From the NCBI GenBank assembly GCA_019114005.1, contig DXGH01000052.1, positions 1 through 32,676 on the forward strand: a DNA stretch of 32,676 nucleotides. The letters are read 5' to 3'. Shown here one piece after another: positions 32,513 through 32,676 of this stretch (position 1 is the first letter of the stretch; each line of letters starts with the position of its first letter). The position numbers were made by a program, and so were the translations under genes. The DNA comes from Candidatus Acetatifactor stercoripullorum. Its GTDB lineage: Bacteria > Bacillota > Clostridia > Lachnospirales > Lachnospiraceae. The notes under the pieces were generated by a model. The model did not search any database and was not told the DNA's origin. It was given only the letters and a program-made list of their open reading frames with translations.

Positions 32513-32592
32513 TGGGTGTAAGGCAGCTATTTCAGCTTCAGGTTTTCAGCCTTGAAAGGTAAATTTTTTTCGCAATAAATATAGGCATATTT

Positions 32593-32632
32593 TCTGTGAA
32601 GCAGTAAAATAAAAGAAAAACTTTTTCACAGA
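32593..32632 (+). promoter_or_regulatory. Inverted repeat covering the next gene's ribosome binding site
   Basis: Perfect 8-bp arms TCTGTGAA (32593-32600) and TTCACAGA (32625-32632) are separated by 24 A-rich bases. The right arm overlaps AGAGGTG, the ribosome binding site of the gene starting at 32643. It may be an operator or an RNA hairpin that hides the site. Between 32513 and 32592 there is only a T-run (TTTTTTT) with a weak imperfect stem before it, a possible poor terminator for cassette 2. Confidence 0.4.
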
Positions 32633-32642
32633 GGTGCTTATT

Positions 32643-32676
32643 ATGACAAGAGCTGAAAAACGGGCAATTAAGAATC
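32643..32676 (+). CDS. Start of an unidentified gene, cut by the window end
   Basis: An ATG preceded by AGAGGTG opens a frame reading MTRAEKRAIKN before the window ends. Only 11 codons are visible, so the family cannot be named. The strong ribosome binding site is the main evidence that it is real. Confidence 0.5.
   Translation, partial: MTRAEKRAIKN

Noticed and set aside
1..32676. CRISPR arrays, insertion sequences, tRNA or rRNA genes
   Set aside because: No regularly spaced repeats, transposase or integrase motifs, or cloverleaf/rRNA sequences were seen on either strand.

Overview
The window looks like a chromosomal segment of a motile, anaerobic Firmicute of the Lachnospiraceae type (Clostridia). 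The evidence is the clostridial-style flagellar gene order with fliW-csrA, a sigma-28 promoter with the spacing used by Bacillus/Clostridia SigD, strong GGAGG ribosome binding sites, a DUF3737 protein, ferredoxin-fused aldo/keto reductases, and VanW and GH43 proteins. The species cannot be named from the sequence alone.

Layout. Positions 1-1250 are a decaying region: a toxin-antitoxin pair collapsed by a deletion, a strong terminator, and fragments of a Fic-family gene. At 1254-2776 a LysR regulator (minus) and an aldo/keto reductase (plus) are fused head to head; one deletion removed both 5' ends and the divergent promoter. Two further aldo/keto reductases follow (2845-4833). Positions 4839-8501 hold DUF3737 (minus), thioredoxin plus a CoA-disulfide-reductase/rhodanese protein (plus) and a Crp/Fnr regulator (minus). 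Two similar operator-like palindromes lie where that regulator could activate trxA and repress itself. Positions 8650-12590 hold a solitary adenine methyltransferase fused to a specificity domain (with an odd NHPY motif), a VanW protein and a GH43 glycosidase.

From 12634 a textbook sigma-28 promoter opens a late flagellar operon: flgM, flgN, two tandem flgK paralogues, flgL, fliW, csrA. A second block follows a second sigma-28-like promoter: flaG, fliD, fliS and a FliT-like coiled-coil gene. AT-rich defence-type cassettes sit in this locus. Cassette 1 (20317-23858) is an Eco57I-like adenine methyltransferase plus a small PD-(D/E)xK nuclease. Cassette 2 (27697-32512) is a C5-cytosine methyltransferase, a protein with two GHKL ATPase domains and a histidine-kinase-like H-box, and a protein with an N-terminal receiver-like domain.

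Each cassette lies directly downstream of one copy of a ~700 bp duplication containing the 3' tail of fliS, the FliT-like gene, a terminator hairpin and a conserved sigma-A promoter. Copy 1, next to csrA, keeps only a relic of the fliS tail. I infer that two alleles of the locus with different defence cargo were once both present, and that one set of flaG-fliD-fliS was then lost. Cassette 2 is the best candidate for a little-described system: a DNA methyltransferase coupled to what looks like a private two-component-style relay, with no recognisable nuclease.
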